Assembly (NCBI GenBank): GCA_021204375.1
Contig: JAJPZL010000313.1
Location: forward strand, 2,806-11,209
Direction of reading: 5' to 3'
Origin: Bacteroides sp.
Lineage (GTDB): Bacteria > Bacteroidota > Bacteroidia > Bacteroidales > Bacteroidaceae
Length of the DNA: 8,404 nt
The position numbers were made by a program, and so were the translations under genes. Shown here in pieces: positions 1 through 7,635 of this stretch. The notes beneath the pieces are model-generated. The model did not search any database and was not told where the DNA came from. It was given only the letters and a program-made list of their open reading frames with translations. The stretch's first letter is position 1, and each line of letters starts with the position of its first letter.

Positions 1-24
1 TGTTATAACCGCAAAACTAATTAT

Positions 25-90
25 ATTTTGCAAAATTCAAAATTTTTTCACGGACAAAAAACGGTTAAATTGCAATTTCGACATTGCAAT
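25..90. promoter_or_regulatory. cluster of three TTGCAA-type palindromes upstream of rlmD
   Basis: Three perfect palindromes sit in the AT-rich leader before the rlmD-like gene: ATTTTGCAAAAT at 25-36, AAATTGCAATTT at 67-78 and ATTGCAAT at 83-90. Their centres are 42 and 14 bp apart. Each shares a T-T-G-C-A-A core with a variable A/T flank. They could be operator half-sites for a dimeric regulator. The surroundings are strongly AT-rich, so chance is a serious alternative. No regulator is identified. Confidence 0.25.
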
Positions 91-133
91 TCAGATTCTT
101 CCCGATTCATAGAAGAAATTCTGTTTATTTGCT

Positions 134-141
134 TATTTTTG
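134..141 (+). promoter_or_regulatory. candidate Bacteroidota -7 promoter element for the rlmD operon
   Basis: The octamer TATTTTTG matches the Bacteroides -7 consensus TAnnTTTG. Transcription would begin near 148, about 20 nt before the GTG codons at 168 and 171. That agrees with placing the rlmD start there rather than at the ATG at 84. I see no TTTG-like -33 box at the usual spacing, so the call rests on one element only. Confidence 0.33.
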
Positions 142-170
142 CACAGAAATTAACTACATTAAGAGAAGTG

Positions 171-1586
171 GTGCGAAAAAGAAAAAAGTTTCCTTTGCTG
201 GAAAAAATTACGATCACCGATGTTGCGGCCGAAGGTAAGGCCCTGGCTAAAGTAGACGACCTAGTAATCTTTGTTCCCTATGTAGTACCGGGGGATGTGG
301 TGGATCTGCAGATAAAAAAGAAAAAACATAGTTATGCGGAGGCTGTGGCTGTCCGTTTCCATGAATACTCTTCCCTGAGAACCGAACCATTTTGCGAACA
401 TTTCGGTATATGTGGAGGTTGCAAATGGCAATGCCTCTCTTACGAAGAACAGATCAGATACAAACAGCAACAGGTGACAGATGACCTGAGACGGATCGGA
501 AAAATAGCGATACCGGAAGTATCTCCTATTTTAGGATCAGAGAAGACCACCTTTTACCGCAATAAACTGGAATTTACTTTCTCCAACAAACGATGGCTTA
601 CGGAAGAAGAGATCAAACAAGGGATTAAGTACGAACAGATGAATGCCGTAGGTTTCCATATTCCGGGTGCATTCGATAAGATACTTGCCATTGAAAAATG
701 CTGGTTGCAGAGCGAACTGACCAACCGGTTGCGAAATTCGATCCGGGATTTTGCCTATAAAAAGGAGTACCCTTTCTTTGACCTGCGCTCTCAGGAGGGT
801 ATGTTGCGTAATATGATCCTTCGTACTTCTACTACCGGCGAGGTAATGCTTATTATGAGTTGTAAGATCGTAAAAGAGGAGGAGATGGAGCTTTTTAAAG
901 AGTTATTATCCTTTATTGCCGACGAGTTTCCGGAGATCACCTCTCTGATGTATGTAGTTAACAATAAATGCAATGATACCATTACCGACCAGGAGATCAT
1001 TGTATTTAAAGGAAAGGACCATATTTACGAAGAGATGGAAGGACTGCGGTTCAAGATCGGCCCGAAATCCTTTTACCAGACCAATTCGGAGCAGGCTTAT
1101 AATCTCTATAAGATAACCCGTGACTTTGCAGGACTTACCAGAAAAGAACTGGTATATGATCTTTATACGGGTACTGGAACAATTGCTAACTTTGTGGCCC
1201 GGCAGTCTACCAGGGTAATAGGGATTGAATATGTACCGGAAGCGATCCAGGATGCAAAAATAAACTCAGAGATCAATGAAATTACCAATACGCTGTTCTA
1301 CGCAGGGGATATGAAAGATATCCTTACTCAGGAGTTCATCAGTGAGCATGGCCGGCCGGATGTAATTATAACCGATCCTCCCCGGGCGGGTATGCACCAG
1401 GATGTAATCCATGCTCTTATTTTTGCTGCTCCGGACAGGATCGTCTATGTAAGTTGTAATCCGGCAACACAGGCACGGGATATTGCCCTACTGGATGAAT
1501 ACTATAAGTTAACCCGTGTTCAGCCGGTAGATATGTTCCCGCATACCCATCATGTTGAAAATGTAGTTCTGTTAGAAAAGAGATAA
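171..1586 (+). CDS. rlmD: RlmD-like 23S rRNA (uracil-C5)-methyltransferase
   Basis: This is a SAM-dependent methyltransferase that makes 5-methyluridine in 23S rRNA (RlmD/RumA family). The order is typical: a basic N-terminus, a TRAM RNA-binding domain (about residues 8-70), an iron-sulfur-type cysteine set (C75, C81, C84 and C177), then the methyltransferase fold. The SAM loop DLYTGTGT lies near residues 330-337, DPPRAG at 402-407, the catalytic cysteine in VSCNP at C429 and the general-base Glu in HHVEN at E463. Numbering is from the GTG at 171, giving 471 aa. The frame stays open up to an ATG at 84, but those 29 residues look unlike the family, whose members begin with a basic stretch like RKRKKFPLLE. 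GTG at 168 is an equal alternative. Which uridine is modified cannot be read from sequence. The gene is intact and heads the operon; its stop is 4 nt before the next ATG. Confidence 0.93.
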   Translation: MRKRKKFPLLEKITITDVAAEGKALAKVDDLVIFVPYVVPGDVVDLQIKKKKHSYAEAVAVRFHEYSSLRTEPFCEHFGICGGCKWQCLSYEEQIRYKQQQVTDDLRRIGKIAIPEVSPILGSEKTTFYRNKLEFTFSNKRWLTEEEIKQGIKYEQMNAVGFHIPGAFDKILAIEKCWLQSELTNRLRNSIRDFAYKKEYPFFDLRSQEGMLRNMILRTSTTGEVMLIMSCKIVKEEEMELFKELLSFIADEFPEITSLMYVVNNKCNDTITDQEIIVFKGKDHIYEEMEGLRFKIGPKSFYQTNSEQAYNLYKITRDFAGLTRKELVYDLYTGTGTIANFVARQSTRVIGIEYVPEAIQDAKINSEINEITNTLFYAGDMKDILTQEFISEHGRPDVIITDPPRAGMHQDVIHALIFAAPDRIVYVSCNPATQARDIALLDEYYKLTRVQPVDMFPHTHHVENVVLLEKR

Positions 1587-1590
1587 GAAA

Positions 1591-2534
1591 ATGGCTCCAA
1601 AAAATAAAAAAAAATGCTCCAAAAGCAGCAGGTAAACCGAAATACAATGAATATATTGTAAAAGAGCCGGCTGAACTAATGGATTTCCTGATGAGTACCC
1701 TGGCAGGGATAAGCCGTACCACCGCTAAATCGTTGCTTTCGCACAGGCAGGTTATGGTAGATAAACTGGTAACAACACTCTATAATTATCCGCTCAAACC
1801 GGGAATGGTGGTTCGTATAAGCAAAGAGAAAGGACGGAAAGAGTTTACTAATCCCCATATTAAGATAATCTATGAGGATGGGTATCTATTAGTGGTTGAA
1901 AAGAAATCAGGTATACTTTCTACAATTCCGACCGGAAAAAAAGAGGCATCGGTTTTTACCATTCTTACCGATTACATCAAACGTTCCGGAAAACAACGCC
2001 GTATATTTCATATTAACCAGCTAGAGAAAGAAGCCTCAGGCCTGATGATCTTTGCCAAGGATGAAAAACCCGGTTTACCTTCCTGGACCACTGGAAAGAG
2101 TTGGTTAAAGAGTATCGTTTCCAGGCAGTAGTCAGTGGCGAACCGGAAAAAATGCAGGTGTAATAAGTAGTTGGATGAACGAAGGTCAGCTGAATATATC
2201 TCATACCAGCATAGCCAAAAACAATTTCGAGTACACAACGACTCATTATAAAAAGATAAGAAGCGAGAACGGCTATTCGCTCCTGGAACTCCATCCGGAG
2301 GGTTCGTTCCGGAATCAGATACGGTTCCACATGCACGAATTAAAAAGCCCTGTTGTGGGGGATTTTAAATACAATCCGGACATAGACCCGATTGGAAGAC
2401 TGGCCCTCCATGACTTTAAACTAATTTTTATCCAACTGGTAACAGGTGAAAAGCTGGAATTTGAGATCCCTCATGTTTCAGAGTTTAAGAGACTGGTCGC
2501 ACCGGTAAAACAGGAAGATACAGATGAAGCCTGA
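1591..2534 (+). pseudogene. RluA-family rRNA/tRNA pseudouridine synthase with S4 domain, broken by three frameshifts
   Basis: The intended product has an S4 RNA-binding domain (from ELMDFLMSTLAG near 1673 to VVRIS) followed by an RluA-type pseudouridine synthase domain. The frame changes three times: in the A9 run at 1606-1614 (8 would keep frame), in A5 at 2064-2068 (6 expected) and in A6 at 2147-2152 (7 expected). Correcting these gives exactly 315 codons (314 aa) from the ATG 4 nt after rlmD to a TGA overlapping the next gene by 11 nt. The catalytic motif HRLDRDTSG reads NQLEKEASG, so the catalytic Asp is Glu and the preceding His-Arg is lost. The later TGRxNQIR motif reads GSFRNQIR. Downstream GRLALH is conserved. 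Loss of both frame and active site indicates a pseudogene. An ATG at 1679 gives only a 150-aa S4-containing fragment. Confidence 0.9.
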
Positions 2535-3367
2535 CTTTAAATTCCCCGAACATCTCTCTCCGGAAGTAAAGGAAAAATTCATCCGCTACCGGAAACAGGG
2601 TATAAAGACTCCCCCTTTAAAAAATCTCCGCACACCGGAGCAACTCGAAGGTATCCGGGCCTGTGCAAAAATCAACACAGGGATCCTGGATTATGTAACG
2701 CCTTATATAAAAGAAGGGATCTCTACCGGTGAGATTGATCATCTAGTGTATGAATATACCGTTTCCCACGGAGCTGTTCCGGCTCCCCTCAATTACGAAG
2801 GTTTTCCCAAAAGCTGTTGTGTCTCTATCAATGAAGTAGTATGTCATGGAATTCTCTCTGATACAGAAATCCTGAAAAACGGAGATATCTTAAATGTAGA
2901 TGTGTCAACTCTCTATAACAGTTATTTTTCAGATGCCTCCCGTATGTTTATGATAGGCGAAGTATCCGCAGAAAAGAAAAGACTGGTAGAAGTAGCAAAA
3001 GAGTGTCTGGAAACCGGTATTGAAGCTGCCCAACTCTGGGCAAGACTGGGAGATGTAGGAGCAGTTATTCAAAGGCACGCCGAAAAGAACGGCTATTCAG
3101 TAGTAAGAGACCTGTGCGGACATGGTATAGGGCTTAAGTTCCACGAAGTACCCGATGTAGAGCACTTCGGCCGACCCGGAACATAGATACTTATTGTACC
3201 GGAGATGACCTTTACCATTGAACCTATGATCAACATGGGAACCTATAAAGTATATATTGATGAGGCCGATGGCTGGACAGTTCTTACAGATGACGATCTG
3301 CCTTCAGCCCAATGGGGAAAAAATGATCCTTATCACCGAAACCGGGAACGAGGTGCTAAGTTGGTAA
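2524..3367 (+). pseudogene. map: type I methionine aminopeptidase, interrupted by a TAG codon and a frameshift
   Basis: This enzyme would remove the initiator Met from new proteins, using two metal ions. It has an N-terminal extension of about 40 residues before the pita-bread fold. Metal ligands are visible at D126 (NVDVS), D137 (FSDAS), H200 (CGHGIG) and E233 (FTIEP); the fifth, E265 (AQWE), appears only after a frame correction. Codon 221 is TAG (3184-3186), where relatives have a short GTGD-like loop. The same frame continues with ILIVPEMTFTIEP, so the stop interrupts the gene. A G4A6 run at 3314-3323 (three G expected) then shifts the frame; corrected, it ends at TAA 3365-3367 (280 sense positions plus TAG). 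Conserved VPG and EHT read VPE and EKM. The 220-aa product ending at 3186 would lack two metal ligands. Bacteroidota often have a second map among ribosomal genes, which would make loss tolerable. Confidence 0.92.
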
Positions 3368-3387
3368 CACACTCAAAGAGTCTATCT

Positions 3388-4596
3388 ATGGAAATCATTA
3401 TTGTATCTGCACTGGCAGGGATTGTTATCCTGTTTCTTTTTCTTACCCGGAATAACAACCGGAGAGAGTTACAGCATATCGAAGAACGCCTTACCCGGGA
3501 ACTCCGGGCCAACCGGGAAGAGATCAACCGTAGCATCAATGAATTTCGCAAAGAGATCACAAACACCATGAATCTCTCGATGCGGCAGATGCAGGAAACG
3601 CTGCATACAAACATGATAACCGGAAATGAATTTCAGAAAAACCGTTTTGATGCCATGGCACGTAACCAGGAAGTTCTTATCCAATCCACAGAAAAAAGGC
3701 TTGACGAAATGCGTACCATGGTAGAAGAGAAACTCCAGAAAACCCTTAACGAACGTATCGGCCAATCCTTTGAACTGGTACGCGCTCAGCTCGAGAGCGT
3801 ACAACAAGGCCTGGGAGAGATGAAGAATCTGGCACAGGATGTAGGCGGACTTAAAAGAGCCCTGACCAACGTAAAACTACGTGGAACCTTTGGTGAAGTA
3901 CAGTTAGCCGCTCTGCTGGAACAACTTCTGAGCCCTGAGCAGTACGATGCCAATGTAAAAACAAAACGGGGAAGTACCGAAATGGTAGAGTTCGCTATCA
4001 AACTACCCGGAAAAGACGAGATAAACCGTACTATCTATTTGCCGGTAGATGCCAAATTTCCTAAAGATGTCTATGAACACTATCAGGATGCTTATGAAAG
4101 CGGAGATCCTTCAAAGATAGAAGTATGCGGCAAACAATTGGAATTAGCTGTTAAAAAGATGGCAAAAGATATTTCAGATAAATATATAGACCATCCTAAC
4201 ACCACAGACTTTGCAATCATGTTCCTTCCCTTTGAAGGCATCTATGCAGAAGTAATACGCCGAACGACCCTGATAGAGGCTTTACAAAAAACCCATAAAG
4301 TAGTAGTAACAGGCCCCACCACCCTTGGAGCCATTCTTAACAGCCTGCAAATGGGATTTCGCGCCCTGGCCATCCAGAAACGTACCAGCGAAGTATGGAA
4401 TGTACTGGGTGCTGTAAAAACCGAATTCGGTAAGTTCGGTGGTATGCTCGAAAAGGTCCAGAAAAATCTGATGAGTGCCGGTAATCAACTGGAAGAGGTA
4501 ATGGGAAAACGAACCCGGGCTATTGAGCGGCATTTGCGGCAGGTAGAGGAATTACCGCAGGAAGAGAGTAAAAAAATATTGCCGCTGGATGAATAA
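3388..4596 (+). CDS. rmuC: DNA recombination protein RmuC homologue
   Basis: RmuC proteins limit recombination between short inverted repeats in E. coli and are thought to have a restriction-nuclease-like core. This 402-aa protein has an N-terminal membrane anchor (residues 1-20, EIIIVSALAGIVILFLFL), then a long charged coiled coil (about 25-150, rich in E, R, Q and M), then the RmuC domain. That domain carries GLKRALTNVKLRGTFGEVQL, LPVDAKFPKDVYEHY (D221 and K223 fit a PD-(D/E)XK-type site), FLPFEGIYAEV and TTLGAILNSLQMGFRALAIQ. The start is the ATG at 3388, just before the hydrophobic anchor and 20 nt after the corrected map stop. The frame extends upstream to 3205, but only because the map lesion places map's tail in this frame. 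The gene is intact. It ends 14 nt from the convergent acyltransferase. Confidence 0.93.
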   Translation: MEIIIVSALAGIVILFLFLTRNNNRRELQHIEERLTRELRANREEINRSINEFRKEITNTMNLSMRQMQETLHTNMITGNEFQKNRFDAMARNQEVLIQSTEKRLDEMRTMVEEKLQKTLNERIGQSFELVRAQLESVQQGLGEMKNLAQDVGGLKRALTNVKLRGTFGEVQLAALLEQLLSPEQYDANVKTKRGSTEMVEFAIKLPGKDEINRTIYLPVDAKFPKDVYEHYQDAYESGDPSKIEVCGKQLELAVKKMAKDISDKYIDHPNTTDFAIMFLPFEGIYAEVIRRTTLIEALQKTHKVVVTGPTTLGAILNSLQMGFRALAIQKRTSEVWNVLGAVKTEFGKFGGMLEKVQKNLMSAGNQLEEVMGKRTRAIERHLRQVEELPQEESKKILPLDE

Positions 4597-4610
4597 AATC
4601 TTCCGGATCC

Positions 4611-5715
4611 TTAACGTCCTCCGGTAATGAACGCAGTAAACCGGGGCAAGTAGCGCCTTAACAGGTAATACGTGCCCAAAGCAATAGCAATGACCAATAC
4701 CACAACTCCGAAATAGAGGAGTGTCAATACCATATCACTCTCCGGCCGAATAAGTTTAAACAGAATTTTCCGGATCTGCATCAAAAGCCACGGATCGTGA
4801 ACGGCGAATACAAAGAAACTTGCTGAAGACAAGAAAGGGATTATATGAATTTTTCCCTTTTCCAATAGGTAGGCAGTTCCTGTAAAACAGACTATAATTC
4901 CCAGTAAAATACCAGCATGATGTATATACAGATTATAGATTTCTCTTTTAGTGCATAAATCGAGAATGGCGACTGGAATATATAAAAAGGGCCAGTACTT
5001 CAATTTCCGGAAAATATCCAGTACATTTTTACAATGAATACTAAACCAGGCCCCAAAAGTAAAAAAGAAAATGGCGATCGTACTAAAGCCTCTCAAACCT
5101 ATATATGGCAGGTAATATCCGAGATACCAGCATATACCCAGCAGAATGACTCCATAGTATCTGGTCTTTGTTACAAACCGGAAAAGAAGCGGGCTTATCA
5201 CGACACAAACCATTAAATCACGAATAAACCAGAATTGATAAGCTATGGGATAAGTCATATTACTCTGTTCATCCATTTTTCCCCACAGAGCAGAGAGTAT
5301 GTAGTTGAAATTGTAATCTGCTCCCTGAAACCAGGCAGAGAGTATGGGAAGCCGGAAGGCCATATAATAAAAAACCAGGCAGAGAATATTCCAGAACAGA
5401 TAGGGAACTAAGAGTGTCCACATACGTTTTCTTAGCTTTTGATAATAAACAGGCCGGGTAAAGTTTGTTTTGTAAAAGAACAGAAAACCGGATATAAAAA
5501 AATAACGGGACAGCCAATCTGCCTAATACTTACGAGAACAGCTCGCTGAAGAAGTAGTATACAGGCACATTGGATGTACTTCCTAATTCGACTCCCTGTA
5601 CGATCATAGTAGAACTGTAATTGTGGATAAAAATAACACCTACGATGAGTGGAAAGCGTAAAAAGTCAATTATCCGGGAGAGTAACTCATCCCCTGTTTG
5701 TCTCTGTGAATTCAT
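4611..5715 (-). pseudogene. membrane acyltransferase (Acyltransferase_3 family), broken by a stop codon and a frameshift
   Basis: Acyltransferase_3 proteins are multi-pass inner-membrane enzymes that put acyl groups on surface or exported sugars and other molecules. The frame starts MNSQRQTGDELLSRIIDFLR at 5715 and carries the family's first-helix His (H31 in GVIFIHNY). Codon 62 is TAA (5530-5532), where relatives commonly have CAA. The same frame goes on with VLGRLAVPLFFYI, then shifts at the T7 tract (plus-strand A run 5496-5502) and resumes as ISGFLFFYKTNF and a stretch rich in hydrophobic helices (WTLLVPYLFWN, YQFWFIRDL, FFFTFGAWF, SSASFFVFAVHDPW) to RYLPRFTAFITGGR. Corrected length is about 367 aa, normal for the family. 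An ATG at 5423 gives a 270-aa protein lacking the first helices and the catalytic His, so it is probably inactive. The substrate is unknown. Confidence 0.87.
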
Positions 5716-5770
5716 TATTTTCCAATGCTGCTTAAAAAATTGATTTGTAGGAACCCTCTACCTTATAAAT

Positions 5771-5809
5771 AAAAAACGGTCGGATTGTTTTTATCTCCGG
5801 CCGTTTTTT
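5771..5809 (-). terminator. intrinsic hairpin terminator, bidirectional form, likely ending GH43 transcription
   Basis: AAAAAACGGTCGG (5771-5783) pairs with CCGGCCGTTTTTT (5797-5809) across a 13-nt loop, with one T-G wobble in the GC core. On the minus strand the stem is followed by six T, the shape of a Rho-independent terminator. It lies about 175 nt past the GH43 stop and about 55 nt before the acyltransferase start, so it would separate the two minus-strand genes. The plus strand also ends in a T7 run, but no plus-strand gene leads into it. Confidence 0.72.
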
Positions 5810-5814
5810 TCTGT

Positions 5815-5983
5815 TTATTTCATCAATCTTATATCCGTTATACGAAGTATCATCCGATCCGGGAATGCGATAAAGTGTATCGGATTTGGGTTGCTACTCA
5901 CCACAAATAATATATCTATAGGTAAGTATTTGAATTTCCTAGATCGGTTAATTTATTAACAGGTTTTTCAATGGAACTTATTA
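5815..5983 (-). other. possible coding remnant downstream of the GH43 gene
   Basis: This stretch between the GH43 stop and the terminator has no full gene. Two minus-strand frames look protein-like. One is open for 45 codons (5952 to TAA 5815-5817), including FVVSSNPNPIHFIAFPDR and ending RITDIRLMK. The other, from 5893 leftward, includes SDTLYRIPGSDDTSYNGYK and IDEINR, and runs on into the terminator. They could be joined by a frame change near 5882-5893. There is no credible start codon and I do not recognise the family. It may be a decayed gene tail, or simply untranslated DNA. Confidence 0.2.
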
Positions 5984-7463
5984 TTATGGATAGATTTTCC
6001 ATTCCCAGAGGCCGGCACTTCCTTCTATAATAGAAAGGCGCAGATAGCGGGCTTTGCCAATTTTCCGGGCTATGTGGGGAGAACGAAATGCCAATTCGTC
6101 CTGGGAAGCACATTTTTTCCAGTTTATGCCGTCTATGGATTTCTCTAGCATCCAGCGGTGGCCTTCAGTAGGATGGATAAAAGCCATATGGGATTCGGAA
6201 AGTTTTTTAACGGTTCCCAGGTCTATCATAATCCAGGGATCTTGATCACCCTCCAAAACCATCCAACGAGTACCGTTTGATTGGTCAGCAACATTACCGG
6301 CGTCGTAGGTAAAAGTACGGGATACTTTTTTCACAGATGCTCCGTCTGGTTTGGGCTGATTGGATTCCGTTTCAATGTTTACTATAGAAATTTTAGCCTC
6401 TTTTTCACTGGAGGCAGTGAGTGTTCCCTGTAGGGCAAAATTCATTCTTTTTTCACTGTTCGTTCCCAGATACCCTACCCATTTTTTATCGGGAATGATC
6501 GTTTTTATAGTATCGTCCTCATTGAACTCCATCCGGTTGACATAAACCTGACGGGTAGTTCCTCCTTCTCCATATTCGAGATAGGTAAAGAAGTATTCAT
6601 TCCTGTCAGGATCATAGAATACATTACCATGGCCGGGGCCCCAGACTTCGTTCTCCAGGGAAGAGAAGATAAAGATATCATTTCCACCCGGAACTTCATA
6701 ACCGGTAAGAGGTCCCTCTTTACTCATCATATAGGCATTGGCGCAATTCTGATGTCCGCTAAGGGTATAGAGGTAATAATAGATACCGTTACGCTTAAAC
6801 ATAGCAGGACCTTCAGAATATCCTCCGCGACGGGTATTGAGTGTTACTTCCGGACCGGTAAGACGTAACCAGTCTTCGCTCAAACGGGATGCTTTACGGC
6901 GTCTCCAGAAGATATAAGCGCTCCCGTCATCATCTACAAAGGGATCTCCGTCAATATCCCGGATCAGAGGAGTAGCATCTTTAGCTGCCTCTGCCGGTGG
7001 GAAGAGTCCCTCTCCGGTAGCAAAACGGAAAGGACCTTCGGGATGATCGGAATTCAACACATAAGTCCAGTCGGGGCCTTCAGGCTTTACAAAGGTGGCA
7101 AAAAGATAATATTTTCCCTCTTTTTCGAGTACTTTGCCGGGAGCCCAGTACCGGAAATAGCCCTCTTTGGTCTCTCCTTTATCATTGGTATAAGGATAGG
7201 CTTGTTTCCAATTAATACCGGATATATGAGAACCTTCGAAACTCCAGTTCACGAAATCTTTCGATTTCCATACTACAGGTGTTCCGGCCTTGTCCAGACC
7301 TTTATCAATATCGGTAGTCCCGTACAGGTAATAGGTATCTCCGAATTTGGAAATGGAAGGATCGGCCACATTATCCGGAATAATAGGATTGTAATTTTGT
7401 CCCGTAAGAGAGAAAAGGCTTACAAAAGCTAAAAAAGGTAACTAAGGTTTTTCTTGCTTTCAT
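5984..7463 (-). CDS. secreted GH43 glycoside hydrolase with C-terminal discoidin-like domain; frameshift in the signal peptide
   Basis: GH43 enzymes cut arabinose-, xylose- or galactose-containing plant polysaccharides. The five-bladed propeller shows all three catalytic acids: the base D34 (NVADPSI), the pKa-modulating D173 (DGDPFVDDDG) and the acid E217 (YSEGP). The conserved GPGHG is also present (H279). From about residue 355, after a linker, lies an F5/8-type-C (discoidin) fold domain with DPWIMIDLG and ARYLRL, ending LWEWKIYP; it probably binds sugar. The ATG at 7463 gives MKARKTLVTF, but a T6 run (plus-strand A 7431-7436; five would keep frame) shifts away from LAFVSLFSLTGQNYNP, which completes the signal peptide. 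Corrected length is 492 aa. The open frame alone can start at a GTG at 7369, but that protein would have no export signal and would begin two residues before the catalytic base. Substrate is not predictable. No SusC/D or sulfatase genes flank it. Confidence 0.88.
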
Positions 7464-7556
7464 GGAAGAGGTTACATTAGTTTGCGTGTGCAATTTACAC
7501 TTTTTCCGGATAACTTTCAACAGAAAGAAGAGAAATCCGACAAGATTAAGTATATA

Positions 7557-7586
7557 AGAAAGTAAATGAATCTACATTAAACCAAA
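7557..7586 (-). promoter_or_regulatory. weak candidate promoter for the GH43 gene
   Basis: On the minus strand, TTTG (7586-7583) is followed after 18 nt by TACTTTCT (7564-7557), a partial match to the Bacteroides -33 TTTG and -7 TAnnTTTG elements. It lies roughly 95 nt upstream of the ATG at 7463, in the 172-bp gap between the HAD gene and the GH43 gene. The last base of the -7 box is wrong and the spacing is slightly short, so this is tentative. Nothing else recognisable lies in the gap. Confidence 0.2.
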
Positions 7587-7635
7587 AATGGAACCGACAC
7601 CGGCCCTATTTCACGATGGCTCATTTTATTTCTTT

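Noticed and set aside
84..170. N-terminal extension of RlmD from the ATG at 84
   Set aside because: The 29 residues do not resemble the family, which starts with a basic stretch before PLLE; a candidate -7 box at 134-141 also favours a start at 168 or 171.
2064..2152. Programmed ribosomal frameshifting in the RluA-type gene
   Set aside because: Several separate sites with both +1 and -1 needs, no slippery heptamer with a downstream structure that I can see, and a lost active site make decay more likely.
3184..3186. Recoding of TAG as a sense codon in map
   Set aside because: Nothing in the window suggests TAG recoding, the acyltransferase is interrupted by a different codon (TAA), and a nearby frameshift remains unexplained.
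3333..3807. Minus-strand ORFs of 93 and 112 aa opposite rmuC
   Set aside because: They mirror the coiled-coil coding region and show no family features.
5034..5216. 60-aa plus-strand ORF within the acyltransferase
   Set aside because: Shadow of the membrane protein frame.
7043..7432. 129-aa plus-strand ORF opposite the GH43 gene
   Set aside because: It is antisense to the catalytic domain with recognisable motifs, and has no independent support.
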